Shown piece by piece: positions 1-6,604 of a stretch of 46,966 nucleotides of DNA. The stretch spans positions 1 to 46,966 of IMG/VR virus record IMGVR_UViG_3300036820_000027. The stretch is one strand, 5' to 3'. The notes under the pieces are model-generated. The model saw only the letters and a program-made list of their open reading frames with translations, was not told the DNA's origin and made no database searches. The position numbers and the translations under genes were made by a program. How positions within the stretch are numbered: position 1 is the stretch's first letter; the number at the start of each line of letters is the position of its first letter. This DNA comes from a virus.

Positions 1-115
1 CTGGCTGTTCCTGTTTATCACTTTGGTTATAACGTTTTTGGCCGTCGATCACGTCCGCAAAGTCAATACCGAAAGGTTGATTCTGCGGATGAGAAGGTAC
101 AAGGTGTGGCTATGA
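1..115 (+). CDS. Small membrane protein, 5'-truncated copy of the gene at 46829-46954
   Basis: This is the 3' part of the 41-residue gene whose complete copy lies at the other end of the window. The frame opens at base 2, and the first base is the third base of codon 4. It encodes most of a hydrophobic helix followed by a basic tail ending RRYKVWL, with stop TGA at 113-115. It is partial only because of where the circle was cut. Confidence 0.7.
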   Translation, partial: WLFLFITLVITFLAVDHVRKVNTERLILRMRRYKVWL

Positions 116-127
116 CCGATGGGATCA
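1..127. repeat. Terminal direct repeat, left copy (circularisation overlap)
   Basis: These 127 bases are identical to the last 127 bases of the window (46840-46966). The boundaries lie inside coding sequence, and 127 is a common largest k-mer in short-read assemblers. The simplest reading is that a circular or circularly permuted genome was opened at an arbitrary point and the overlap was kept. A true packaged terminal repeat is possible but less likely. Confidence 0.95.
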
Positions 128-225
128 TGAGGGGCACATTTTACGGGGCTCTCGGCTCGGCTATATTCTGCGCCATTGTCGGGGCAGCTTGGTACCTGTG
201 TGCGTGGTTGAGAGGTGTGCTGTGA
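112..225 (+). CDS. Small single-pass membrane protein (37 aa)
   Basis: ATG at 112 overlaps the preceding stop in an ATGA junction, and the gene ends in a TGA that overlaps the next GTG start, so it fits the translationally coupled early operon. The product has one hydrophobic segment (about residues 11-34, rich in Ala, Gly, Ile, Trp and Tyr) and few charged residues. No family is recognised. Small early membrane peptides in phages often affect the host envelope or exclude competing phages, but nothing here shows that directly. Confidence 0.6.
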   Translation: MTDGIMRGTFYGALGSAIFCAIVGAAWYLCAWLRGVL

Positions 226-479
226 CCGCAGAGACCCTGGAACGCATTGCCGAGTTGAAAGAACACATCTCTTGGGACGAAGAGGATTTGAGGGATGCGC
301 AGCGCGGCATCAAAGACGCCTGCGCTGAAGTCAACCAACTGTGCCAGCGGATCGCCTCGCTCCAGCTAGAGGCCGTTCACAAACTGTCGCAACTTGCCGC
401 GGATCGCGCCGAACTGGAAATGATGCTTCCGCTTGAAGTACTGACCATTACGGAAGCTCCTGAAGGGATGGCCAAGTGA
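222..479 (+). CDS. Small coiled-coil protein (85 aa)
   Basis: The GTG at 222 is chosen as start because it overlaps the upstream stop (GTGA) and has AGAGGT just before it; an in-frame ATG at 189 would overlap the membrane-protein gene. The product is almost entirely charged amphipathic helix (ELKEHISWDEEDLRDAQRG, then QLCQRIASLQLEAVHKLSQL), typical of a coiled coil. It is soluble and of unknown function. It lies in the early small-gene cluster and couples to the next gene by an overlapping stop and start. Confidence 0.7.
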   Translation: MTAETLERIAELKEHISWDEEDLRDAQRGIKDACAEVNQLCQRIASLQLEAVHKLSQLAADRAELEMMLPLEVLTITEAPEGMAK

Positions 480-775
480 TGTACGAGATTGAAAAGAATG
501 TGCCTGTGCCAAGAAAGCTCACAGGGCCAAAGGGCACATATCCGATTCTCGATATGGCGATAGGTGATTCGTTTGCCATCCCGTTCGAGCAGATCGAAGA
601 AGCGCGCGCGATTCGTAATCGAGTGGGTCCAGTCATTTACTACGCGCAAAGAAACTCTACTCGTCGTTTCACTACGCGCCTCGACCCTGTCAAACGAGAA
701 CTCCGCGTGTGGCGCATTGAAGACAGGCCCCAAGCCGAAGAAGACGCGCTGACGGACCTGGTGGTGCGCCCATGA
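479..775 (+). CDS. Phage protein with GDSF motif (98 aa)
   Basis: ATG at 479 overlaps the preceding TGA; a GTG one codon earlier is possible. The product has the pattern YPILDMAIGDSFAIPFEQ, a basic middle with RRFTTR, and a conserved RVWRIED near the end. This arrangement (aim-for-Pro start, GDSF, RFTTR, VWR) matches a small uncharacterised family that is common in phage early regions. No biochemical function is established for it, and a nucleic-acid-binding role is only a guess from its basic middle part. Confidence 0.75.
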   Translation: MYEIEKNVPVPRKLTGPKGTYPILDMAIGDSFAIPFEQIEEARAIRNRVGPVIYYAQRNSTRRFTTRLDPVKRELRVWRIEDRPQAEEDALTDLVVRP

Positions 776-1242
776 GCAAGCTCAACAAAGCAGGGATACG
801 GCTGCTCGCAGATGACTTGGTGAAGCACGCCAAGCGGTATGACCAAAACGTGTTTGGCCGGGTTGACGAGTGCGGAACTGTGGCCTGCCTCGCGGGGTTC
901 TGCGCGATACGTGAGGTGGGCACGCGGAGATTTACCGCGCTAGTGGAGGGCTGGAATAGACAAGACGAAGACGGTTTCTATTACTGTGTTCCGGCAGGGC
1001 TGAAGCAGTTGGGGCTTACTGGCTATCCAGCGATTTTCGGTGACATACCTTTGTGGCCGCAAGATCTCGAAGACTTGTATTGGAGCGGTCGCCCGTTCTC
1101 CGCACCCATCGCCGCCCTCTATGCCCTCCAACGTCTTCTTCCAGACGGCTCCATTGACAAGAACCCCAAAGCAGTCCATACCCGCCTGACCCAGCTAAAA
1201 GTCATGCTCGAAAAGCAGAAGAGAGCGGAGGCGAAGAAGTGA
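772..1242 (+). CDS. CGT-x2-C motif protein, paralogue A (156 aa)
   Basis: ATG at 772 overlaps the upstream stop. Residues 25-45 hold the signature YDQNVF..ECGTVACLAGF, found in a widespread uncharacterised family of bacterial and phage proteins. A WPQDLEDL segment follows near residue 100 and a basic helix ends the protein. It is clearly related to the product of 1511-1927 (shared KAGI, QNV, CGT, C-AGF and WP-DL), which suggests a local duplication separated by one gene. The paired Cys residues could bind metal. Function unknown. Confidence 0.75.
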   Translation: MSKLNKAGIRLLADDLVKHAKRYDQNVFGRVDECGTVACLAGFCAIREVGTRRFTALVEGWNRQDEDGFYYCVPAGLKQLGLTGYPAIFGDIPLWPQDLEDLYWSGRPFSAPIAALYALQRLLPDGSIDKNPKAVHTRLTQLKVMLEKQKRAEAKK

Positions 1243-1514
1243 GCTGCCTTGAGAACTCCATGGTCATCGGCCCCTACTACCCCGAAAAGGTAGAACCCAG
1301 ACATTGGGTCGGCTGTGAACTCTGTGGGGCAGAGATGAAAGAGCGGCACGACCGCAATGTCTGTGCCGACTGTAGAACTCTTTGTCTTATCTGCAACGAC
1401 TGGATGGGAGCACAACCGGAAATGACCAATCACGAAGGACGAGTCCACATTTCCTGCGAGGCGGGCGACGTGATGGGCATTTACAACGAAGTGGTTTACG
1501 GGAGGGCTGCATGA
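1239..1514 (+). CDS. Zinc-ribbon protein (91 aa)
   Basis: The GTG at 1239 is the likely start: a perfect GGAGG lies seven bases upstream at 1227-1231 and the codon overlaps the preceding stop. An in-frame ATG at 1260 has no such site. Cys pairs CELC, CADC and CLIC, followed by a His and a final Cys, indicate one or two zinc-binding knuckles. Such small treble-clef or ribbon proteins are common in phage early operons and may bind nucleic acid or host proteins. The exact role is unknown. Confidence 0.75.
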   Translation: MSCLENSMVIGPYYPEKVEPRHWVGCELCGAEMKERHDRNVCADCRTLCLICNDWMGAQPEMTNHEGRVHISCEAGDVMGIYNEVVYGRAA

Positions 1515-1927
1515 AACGTAAAGGCTTGAAGAAGGCTGGCATAGACAAACTCGAAAAGATCATGCTGGCAAACCGCAAATATTACAACCAGAACGTTCGC
1601 TTTGGAGTTACGGGGGCGTGCGGCACCGAATGTTGCGGAGCTGGGTTCGCCTATCTGTTGGAAGTGGGGAAGCAGCAATTCGACAGCGAGGCTGGCCTTA
1701 AGGGTCGTTATGACCAATCAGACTTCGCCGATAGATGCTCTCGGGCTGGATGCGATCTGCTCGGAATTGATGACAGCGAGGCCGATATTTTCGAGTTCAG
1801 CCGCAGTTGGCCTACGGACCTCCGCGAAGGTTTTAATAAGTGCAAAACCCCCATGGCCCGCGTCCGCTTCTACATCAACATGCTCCGCACACGTGCCGAT
1901 AAAGACGGCAAGTTGGAGACTTTATGA
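1511..1927 (+). CDS. CGT-x2-C motif protein, paralogue B (138 aa)
   Basis: ATG at 1511 follows a GGAGGG at 1501-1506 and overlaps the upstream stop; a longer frame opening at 1382 would run over the zinc-ribbon gene. The N-terminal half carries YYNQNVRFG and ACGTECCGAGFAYLLEVG, matching paralogue A (772-1242). The C-terminal SWPTDLREGF also matches A. There is an extra Cys in the motif (ECCG). Function unknown. The gene is coupled to the next small gene by ATGA. Confidence 0.75.
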   Translation: MKRKGLKKAGIDKLEKIMLANRKYYNQNVRFGVTGACGTECCGAGFAYLLEVGKQQFDSEAGLKGRYDQSDFADRCSRAGCDLLGIDDSEADIFEFSRSWPTDLREGFNKCKTPMARVRFYINMLRTRADKDGKLETL

Positions 1928-2070
1928 ATGAGCTGGTAGTAGAGAAACGCGCGGAGCATGAAGACGATGATGCGTGTTTGCCGGAAGCTGCCGACCTGGT
2001 GAACTCCGATCTCGAAGAAGCTCGAATCGATCCCAAAGAATTTTGGAGGCACAATGCTGAGTCTCTATGA
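1924..2070 (+). CDS. Small acidic protein (48 aa)
   Basis: A short frame whose ATG overlaps the previous stop (ATGA) and whose end overlaps the next gene start at 2054. It encodes a highly acidic peptide (EHEDDDACLPEAADL) with no membrane segment. The overlaps at both ends and the fit in a gapless operon are the main evidence. No homologue is recognised. Small acidic phage proteins can be nucleic-acid mimics or inhibitors, but that is speculation here. Confidence 0.55.
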   Translation: MNELVVEKRAEHEDDDACLPEAADLVNSDLEEARIDPKEFWRHNAESL

Positions 2071-2578
2071 AATGGCCGAAGAGTGGCTGATTGTTTCGAC
2101 CATGCTCGAACACAGCGAAGGCGAACTGACTCCAGAGATGGAACAGCGTCTTGACGATCTGATGGCGCAGGGGCCGGACAAGCTGGAAGCTGCAGCGATG
2201 GTGGTGCGCAACCTCGAAGCGTTTGAAGAGAACTGCAAAGCCGAGTCCCGTAGGTTGGCCGAGCGCGCGCAGTCGTTCTCAAACAACGCGAAACGCCTCA
2301 AGGAGCGCATGACCATGGCCCTTGATGGAGCGTTTCACGGCAAGATCAAAACTCCCATCTTTACCATCTGGACGCAGAAAGCGCCGGACACAGTAGCCGT
2401 CGATCTGCGCGAAGAATTCACTCTTGAAATGCTGCAACAGGACCACCCTTCCCTGGTACGCACAAAGCTCGAACTGGACAAGCAAGCGTGTAAGGCGATG
2501 GTCGAAAAAGGCGATGAATTGCCTGAGTCGATCTTTGTCGAGAAAACCGAAGGCAAGCGGTACACGCGGATCAAATGA
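2054..2578 (+). CDS. Siphovirus Gp157-like protein (174 aa)
   Basis: ATG at 2054 has GGAGG about six bases upstream. The product has the layout of the Gp157 family: an N-terminal helical half (acidic, EGELTPEMEQRLDDL), a long central coiled coil (SRRLAERAQSFSNNAKRLKE), then a short beta domain with KIKTPIFTIW and a C-terminal KRYTRIK. The length suits the family. Gp157 proteins accompany recombination and SSB genes in many phages and have been linked to phage resistance in Streptococcus. The SSB-like gene is two genes downstream here, as is usual. Confidence 0.85.
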   Translation: MLSLYEMAEEWLIVSTMLEHSEGELTPEMEQRLDDLMAQGPDKLEAAAMVVRNLEAFEENCKAESRRLAERAQSFSNNAKRLKERMTMALDGAFHGKIKTPIFTIWTQKAPDTVAVDLREEFTLEMLQQDHPSLVRTKLELDKQACKAMVEKGDELPESIFVEKTEGKRYTRIK

Positions 2579-2742
2579 AGTCCCGAACTCAATACTTTGC
2601 GGACCTGTATCTCTTGCTGAAGAGAAACGGTCTGTGTGTGAAGTGCAAGCGAAACGCACGCCCCGGACGAGTGTTCTGTTCGGCGTGTACTGCGAAAGCG
2701 AAAAGGAGAAAGAATGCCCATCAATTACAAAGCTCGCTCTGA
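2575..2742 (+). CDS. Very basic small zinc-finger protein (55 aa)
   Basis: ATG at 2575 overlaps the Gp157 stop and the gene overlaps the start of the SSB-like gene by 29 bases. The product has CVKCKRNARPGRVFCSAC, a classic four-Cys zinc knuckle, followed by a strongly basic AKAKRRK tail. The composition suggests DNA or RNA binding. Similar CxxC/CxxC micro-proteins occur beside recombination genes in other phages. No specific function is known. Confidence 0.65.
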   Translation: MKSRTQYFADLYLLLKRNGLCVKCKRNARPGRVFCSACTAKAKRRKNAHQLQSSL

Positions 2743-3322
2743 AGGAGGAACCTTTACCGCGCTGCCTTCAGGAACCTATCTGGCTGTGTGCGACATCGTT
2801 GCCGAATTGGGAATCCAGCCTGGTTCTGGCCTTTATCCCTCCCCCAAAGCTCAGATTTATCTCCGGTTTGAAGTTCCCGATGAGCGCGTTGCGTTCACCA
2901 AAGACGGCAAAGACCTGGAAGGGCCGGCGGTCATTGGCAAGCCCTATACCGCGTCGATGAATGAGAAAGCGAACCTGCGCAAAGACCTGGAATCGTGGCG
3001 CGGCAAAGCGTTCACCGATGAAGAGGCTGAGAGCTTCGATATTGCCTCCGTGTTGGGCAAGGGCTGCATGTTGAGTGTCACGGAAGCGCAGAGGAACGGC
3101 AAGACTTACACAAACATCACCGGCATTGGAAAGCTGGTCAAAGGCGCGACTTGCCCGAAAGCTGAGAACGGCCCGTTCCTCTATTCGAGCGATACCACGG
3201 ACAGCTACCACAGTCTCCCGAAGTGGCTTCGCGACAAGATCGATACCCAGATGACGCCGAAACAGGCCACGGCCCAGCACAAGCAATTAACTGAAATCGA
3301 GGATGACGACATTCCTTTTTAG
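2714..3322 (+). CDS. Single-stranded DNA-binding-like replication/recombination protein (202 aa)
   Basis: ATG at 2714 is preceded by AAGGAGA. Residues 1-150 form a beta-rich domain with the pattern GTYLAVCDIVAELG, KAQIYLRFEVP, GKPYTASMNEKANLRKDLE and WRGKAFTDEEA, matching phage proteins annotated as SSB-like. The C terminus, EIEDDDIPF, is a textbook SSB-type acidic tail with terminal Phe, the kind that recruits partner proteins. It probably coats single-stranded DNA during replication or recombination. It is the last gene before a strong terminator, which closes the first early block. Confidence 0.8.
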   Translation: MPINYKARSEGGTFTALPSGTYLAVCDIVAELGIQPGSGLYPSPKAQIYLRFEVPDERVAFTKDGKDLEGPAVIGKPYTASMNEKANLRKDLESWRGKAFTDEEAESFDIASVLGKGCMLSVTEAQRNGKTYTNITGIGKLVKGATCPKAENGPFLYSSDTTDSYHSLPKWLRDKIDTQMTPKQATAQHKQLTEIEDDDIPF

Positions 3323-3325
3323 CCA

Positions 3326-3368
3326 CCCACTCAGGCTTGGATGTAAGCGGTCCTGAGTGGGATTTTTT
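3326..3368 (+). terminator. Intrinsic terminator after the SSB-like gene
   Basis: A perfect 10-bp stem (CCCACTCAGG at 3326-3335 pairing with CCTGAGTGGG at 3352-3361) with a 16-base loop is followed by a run of six T residues at 3363-3368. It begins four bases after the SSB-like stop. It should end, or partly attenuate, transcription of the first early block before the replication genes. Confidence 0.9.
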
Positions 3369-3417
3369 GGATGCTATAAACGTGGCCCCGTAGACACACT
3401 CCCCGCTTGGGCAAGGA

Positions 3418-3639
3418 ATGAAGATGAGCAGTTTGGACCCAAAAAACGCTAACAGCACGTGTATGGGCAGCAGGGCTAATCAGACGGTCCCCCTATGTCC
3501 TTGCTACCTGACTGTCAGTTGCCCGGCTTGCGGAGCCTCTAAGGGGGGATTCTGCCGCAGGAAAGATGGTTCTAGGAATGTCCGCATTCATCAAGATCGC
3601 CAACACAAATACGCGCGCCTGAAAACAGGAGGCCTATGA
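3418..3639 (+). CDS. Small zinc-finger protein (73 aa)
   Basis: ATG at 3418, second choice ATG at 3424. The C-terminal half holds SCPACGASKGGFCRRKDG followed by RNVRIHQDRQ, a Cys-x2-Cys...Cys...His arrangement seen in small phage and actinobacterial zinc-finger proteins. The N-terminal half is low in recognisable features. The gene stands alone between the terminator and the origin-like region, so it needs its own promoter or readthrough; only a weak TATAAA is visible at 3375-3380. Confidence 0.6.
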   Translation: MKMSSLDPKNANSTCMGSRANQTVPLCPCYLTVSCPACGASKGGFCRRKDGSRNVRIHQDRQHKYARLKTGGL

Positions 3640-3676
3640 GGGTGAACGGGGGGCGTGCCGTAGTTACCAAAGTTTA

Positions 3677-3695
3677 GTGGACAATATTATCCACA
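3677..3695. promoter_or_regulatory. Palindromic DnaA-box/iteron pair upstream of the initiator gene
   Basis: GTGGACAATATTATCCACA contains a perfect consensus DnaA box, TTATCCACA (3687-3695), and on the opposite arm GTGGACAA, the same core repeated inside the downstream initiator gene. The arms form an imperfect 18-bp palindrome with AATATT at its centre. A TATTAT that could act as a -10 element (3685-3690) lies within it, so binding here could both mark an origin and repress the initiator gene. Confidence 0.6.
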
Positions 3696-3714
3696 AGCGT
3701 ATTGTTGGAGCATC

Positions 3715-4584
3715 GTGTCAGTGACCTTTACGAAGCTCTTTTCCAGCATAACCTCGTCCACTGTGTGGCTTGAGGATAGCGATACCCGCGTTGTTTGGAT
3801 CACCATGCTCGCCATGGCCGATAGACGCGGCAGAGTCTTTGCCAGCATCCCCGGGCTGGCCAAGGACGCCGTGGTCTCAGTCGATTCGTGCCGTAAGGCT
3901 ATCAAAACGTTTCTTTCCCCAGACAGCGATAGCCGCACTAAGGTTGCCGGTGGCCGAAGGATAGAAGAGATCGACGGCGGATGGAGGCTGATAAATCACT
4001 CTAAGTACCGTGCAATCAGGGATGAAGAAGAAAGACGAGCCTACAAGACAGAGAAGCAGAGAGAGTATCGCTCTGTGGACAATGTGGACTCAGGTGGACA
4101 ACGTGGACCGCGGAAGACCGTTGTGGACGCTGGTGGACATAATGCAGAGGCAGAGGCAGAGGCAGAAGTACAAAACCCTTCTCGCGGCAAGCGCGAGATG
4201 AAGAAGGAATTAAAACCTTCTCGCAATCCGAACCTTCCGGTTGAAGTGTTTGCTTTGCCGGAATGGGTTCCTCGCCGAGCCTGGGACGCGTGGATGGAAG
4301 TGCGAAAGAAGAAGCGAGCCGCCAATACGGTACATGCCTTGGAATTGGCAATTCGAGCCTTGGAGAAATTGAAAGCTCAGGGGGCAAACGTTCAAGCCGT
4401 CATCGAGCAATCCGTCATGCGGGGTTACACGGGGCTTTTCGAGATCGCGGTGAGCAGGGGAGGACAGAATGGACCACGGAACGGCAAGAACTACAGCGAA
4501 CTCTACCGTGAGCTTGGACTCGAAGATCAGGGAGATCAAGCGGGCGTTGACGAACATGGGAATCTTCCGGCAGGCGTCGATTGA
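3715..4584 (+). CDS. Phage replication initiator / replisome organiser (289 aa)
   Basis: The start is GTG at 3715 or 3721; GGAG at 3707-3710 sits 4 or 10 bases away. The N-terminal domain (FTKLFSSITSSTVW, VVWITMLAMADRRG, ASIPGLAKDA, then GGWRLINHSKYR) is a winged-helix type shared with many phage replication proteins. A charged linker follows (KTEKQREYRS, then the iteron-encoded part and an AEAEAEAE run). The C-terminal part has WVPRRAWDAWMEVRKKK. It should bind the origin and recruit helicase. The iterons inside its linker region resemble the organisation of lambda O. Confidence 0.8.
   Translation: MSVTFTKLFSSITSSTVWLEDSDTRVVWITMLAMADRRGRVFASIPGLAKDAVVSVDSCRKAIKTFLSPDSDSRTKVAGGRRIEEIDGGWRLINHSKYRAIRDEEERRAYKTEKQREYRSVDNVDSGGQRGPRKTVVDAGGHNAEAEAEAEVQNPSRGKREMKKELKPSRNPNLPVEVFALPEWVPRRAWDAWMEVRKKKRAANTVHALELAIRALEKLKAQGANVQAVIEQSVMRGYTGLFEIAVSRGGQNGPRNGKNYSELYRELGLEDQGDQAGVDEHGNLPAGVD
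4074..4140 (+). repeat. Iteron cluster inside the initiator gene (probable origin)
   Basis: Six copies of a GTGGAC core occur in 67 bases: TGTGGACAA (4074), TGTGGACTC (4083), GGTGGACAA (4093), CGTGGACCG (4102), TGTGGACGC (4122) and GGTGGACAT (4132). The first four are nearly back to back at 9-10 bp spacing. The complement of the best copy, TTGTCCACA, is one base from a DnaA box. The same core occurs upstream at 3677. Placement in the linker of the initiator gene parallels ori in lambda O. Confidence 0.75.
4147..4168 (+). repeat. Short tandem repeat, AGGCAG units
   Basis: About three and a half AGGCAG hexamers follow directly after the iterons and encode the AEAEAEAE run of the initiator linker. 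This could simply be slippage-prone coding sequence, or a spacer between the iterons and the rest of the origin. Confidence 0.6.
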
Positions 4585-4990
4585 CCCGCAAACAATCAAG
4601 CTCTACGCGGCCAAGCTGGTGAACTTCGATCTCGGAGATTTGCAGGATGCCTGCAAGCGCATCGAAGACCTGCCTCGCGGTGAAGGTGAAACAGCTTTTC
4701 CAGAAATCGGAGCGGTGCGGAGCATGGTTGAAATCTGCCGCAACGCTCGCCTCAACCGCGTGGAAGCGGAGATGCACAAAGCCCTGGTTCGGTGGCGCTG
4801 CCCAGACTGCAGCCTGAGGATGTCTGGCTGGGTAGCACGGGGCGACACCCGCGAGAGGCGGTGCAAGTCCACCTACGGACCCTGGACGCCGTGGAACCCC
4901 CCCGCTGTGCCGGCAAAGAGGACTTTCCTGCCGGAAGGACAGATTTGCGGGGCACTGATGATCGTGATCCACGACGAAGGCCAATTTTAA
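4508..4990 (+). CDS. Probable helicase loader, G39P-like, with zinc ribbon (160 aa)
   Basis: The frame opens at ATG 4469, but GTG 4508 (MSLDSKIREI after reading GTG as Met) and ATG 4556 reduce the overlap with the initiator; the exact start is uncertain. The N-terminal half (DPQTIKLYAAKLVNFDLGDL, ACKRIEDLPRGEGETAFPEI) resembles the helical domain of SPP1 G39P-type helicase loaders. The C-terminal half carries CPDCSLRMSGW and a later Cys, which suggests a zinc site. Its position immediately after the initiator supports a role in loading the host replicative helicase. Confidence 0.6.
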   Translation: MSLDSKIREIKRALTNMGIFRQASIDPQTIKLYAAKLVNFDLGDLQDACKRIEDLPRGEGETAFPEIGAVRSMVEICRNARLNRVEAEMHKALVRWRCPDCSLRMSGWVARGDTRERRCKSTYGPWTPWNPPAVPAKRTFLPEGQICGALMIVIHDEGQF

Positions 4991-5014
4991 CCAGTAACGG
5001 GAAAGGAAGACAGC

Positions 5015-5410
5015 GTGAGCTTGGCGTTTCCGAAGCCGAAAGACATGCCCAAAGTCAGCATGGCGTTCAAGACCATGGATGACGGCAGAGAGATTTGCTT
5101 CACGTTCGGCATGGTCAAGGAGAGCTTCAAGGGCAGGAAGGAGTACCGGAGGCGCACCGAAGCGATGTGGGAGCGGCAGAGGGGCGTGTGCTGCTTGCAC
5201 GGGCATATTCCTGAGTGTCCGGGACCCTTACTTTTATCCGAAGCCACCTTCGAGCATGAAAAAGGAAGAACAGCAGGAAAGAGGGACGACCGGATTGAAG
5301 TTGATGGGCAGTGGATCAACGGTGCCGCTCACTTAATTTGCAATCAGTTGAAAGGTTCAAGGTTTATCGACTACAACGCGGCACACAAAAGCGTGACAGC
5401 GTGCGATTGA
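5015..5410 (+). CDS. HNH-type endonuclease-like protein (131 aa)
   Basis: GTG at 5015 has AAAGGAAG upstream. The central part, RGVCCLHGHIPECPG, supplies the zinc-knuckle Cys and His residues. SEATFEHEKGRTAGKRDDRI and NGAAHLICNQLKGSRF follow, matching the HE...RDDRI...NGAAH.CN..KGSR pattern of phage NinG/HNH-like proteins, including the catalytic-type His. The length is typical of the family. Such nucleases process recombination intermediates or help packaging. It sits with the replication genes. Confidence 0.75.
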   Translation: MSLAFPKPKDMPKVSMAFKTMDDGREICFTFGMVKESFKGRKEYRRRTEAMWERQRGVCCLHGHIPECPGPLLLSEATFEHEKGRTAGKRDDRIEVDGQWINGAAHLICNQLKGSRFIDYNAAHKSVTACD

Positions 5411-5493
5411 AGACCATCCTTTACGCCATGCTGTTTGACGCGCTCTTAGTTGGCTCAGTGGTAGTGGCGTATCGGTTTCTGGTGCGGAGGTAA
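5401..5493 (+). CDS. Small membrane peptide (30 aa)
   Basis: GTG at 5401 or TTG at 5407 overlapping the HNH stop would give a peptide with one hydrophobic helix (ILYAMLFDALLVGSVVVAYRF) and basic ends. No strong ribosome-binding site is seen, and the evidence is mainly that it fills an otherwise empty gap in a gapless operon. It ends three bases before the next start, and its last codons supply that gene's GGAGG. Confidence 0.4.
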   Translation: MRLKTILYAMLFDALLVGSVVVAYRFLVRR

Positions 5494-5496
5494 GAC

Positions 5497-5853
5497 GTGA
5501 AAGAGCGGCAGAAAATCCCGAAGGCTCTCAGCAAAGGTGAGGCTGCGTTTGCTCTTCACTGCCGCGCTGAAAACTTAATCCCCGAGACGGAGTTTTGCTT
5601 TCATCCTGTGCGCAAATGGAGATTCGATTTTGCATGGCCGGAACAGAAGATCGCTGTCGAGGTGGAGGGATTGTCCAACACGTTCAGCCGCCACTCAACG
5701 ATCAGCGGCTATCGGGAAGACTGCCACAAATACAACGCCGCAGTGTCTTTGGGCTGGAAAGTGCTGCGCTACACAACCGACATGGTACTGAGCGGCGAGG
5801 CTATCGACGGTGTTCTGGAAGTGCTGAAACAGGAGAGCAAATGCCAATCTTGA
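5497..5853 (+). CDS. DUF559/Vsr-like PD-(D/E)XK endonuclease (118 aa)
   Basis: GTG at 5497 lies seven bases after GGAGG. The pattern KGEAAFALHCRAENL, FHPVRKWRFDFAWPEQKIAV, EVEGL, YREDCHKYNAAVSLGWKVLR is that of the compact endonuclease-like family common in phages: D in RFDFAW and E-x-E in VEVEG form the PD-(D/E)XK core, and the Lys of YN follows. It probably cleaves branched or mismatched DNA, possibly as a Holliday-junction resolvase, given its neighbours in replication and recombination. Confidence 0.8.
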   Translation: MKERQKIPKALSKGEAAFALHCRAENLIPETEFCFHPVRKWRFDFAWPEQKIAVEVEGLSNTFSRHSTISGYREDCHKYNAAVSLGWKVLRYTTDMVLSGEAIDGVLEVLKQESKCQS

Positions 5854-6308
5854 ACTACACGACGGAGGTTCCGGCTGACAAGTCAGTGGGCCAAATCGTT
5901 GCCTTATTGTCGCGCAAGCAGGCGCAAAGTATCACGCAGGAATTTCTCGAAGATGGAAGAGTGAAGGCCATCAGTTTTTCGATGAAGGTGGGAGTTGGAT
6001 TCGTCTCTTTTCAGCTTCCAGCAAACATTGAAGGGGTTCACGGCATTCTCCAGAAGGAAGCGCCGTACAACAATTATCGGCAGTGCAGCCGCGATGCCTA
6101 TTTTGCGAAGTTGCGCAGCCAAGCGGAGAGGATCGCATGGCGCATCGTGAAGGATTGGGTAGAGGCCCAGATGGCGATGATCGAATCTGGGCAGGCGGAG
6201 GCCGCTCAAGTCTTTCTGCCTTACGCGCGCCAGCACGACGGGCGCACAGTGTACGAGTTGTTCATCGAGAGTCACCAGCGGCAACTTGGCAGCGGAGAGA
6301 GCCATTGA
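5841..6308 (+). CDS. Conserved phage protein of unknown function (155 aa)
   Basis: ATG at 5841 follows AGGAGAGC; longer readings of this frame run over the nuclease gene. The beginning, PILNYTTEVPADKSVGQIVA, then LLSRKQAQSI and GRVKAISFSM, matches a family found in very many phage replication regions. A C-terminal helical half (SQAERIAWRIVKDWVEAQMAM) follows and ends near LPYARQHDGRTVYELF. Its role has not been defined. It is coupled to the next gene by a TTGA overlap. Confidence 0.75.
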   Translation: MPILNYTTEVPADKSVGQIVALLSRKQAQSITQEFLEDGRVKAISFSMKVGVGFVSFQLPANIEGVHGILQKEAPYNNYRQCSRDAYFAKLRSQAERIAWRIVKDWVEAQMAMIESGQAEAAQVFLPYARQHDGRTVYELFIESHQRQLGSGESH

Positions 6309-6604
6309 GGCCCCCCAAGTTGATTCACATTTACTCGGACGACACCGAATTGGCTAAAGACTGGGCGTTCGTTATGCGCATAAGAAATCACTGCAAGACA
6401 GCCGTATTTCCGGTAAGCATGTGGCTGAAGAACGGCAAACATTGCCCTGATGCGCGACTGCTGCTCGAAACAGAATCAGCAACCATAACGGGAGAACATT
6501 TCATGATGCCAATGGGGTTTTTGCTTGGGCGGAGGGAACAGATTATGGAAGCTGTGATGACCGCGGCAGTAAGACGTAGAGGGCCGAGAAAGAAGGTTAT
6601 ATGA
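6305..6604 (+). CDS. Hypothetical protein, TTG start (99 aa)
   Basis: TTG at 6305 overlaps the upstream stop and has GGAGAG six bases before it, so the product starts MRPPKLIHIYSDD. It is an alpha/beta-looking small protein with a basic C terminus (AAVRRRGPRKKVI). No family is recognised. It overlaps the next gene by four bases (ATGA), in keeping with the operon. Confidence 0.6.
   Translation: MRPPKLIHIYSDDTELAKDWAFVMRIRNHCKTAVFPVSMWLKNGKHCPDARLLLETESATITGEHFMMPMGFLLGRREQIMEAVMTAAVRRRGPRKKVI

Noticed and set aside
1-127. Terminal repeat as a biological packaged end (T7-type)
   Set aside because: It is exactly 127 bases, a standard assembler k-mer, and cuts a gene mid-codon, so an assembly overlap is more likely.
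3375-3380. TATAAA after the first terminator as a promoter
   Set aside because: No matching -35 at normal spacing; kept only as a weak possibility.
3636-3677. 13-codon frame after the zinc-finger gene
   Set aside because: Too short, and no support beyond an overlapping ATG.
4415-5206. Leftward frame (263 aa) in the replication region
   Set aside because: It lies opposite the initiator and loader genes, which show recognisable motifs; the composition is not protein-like.
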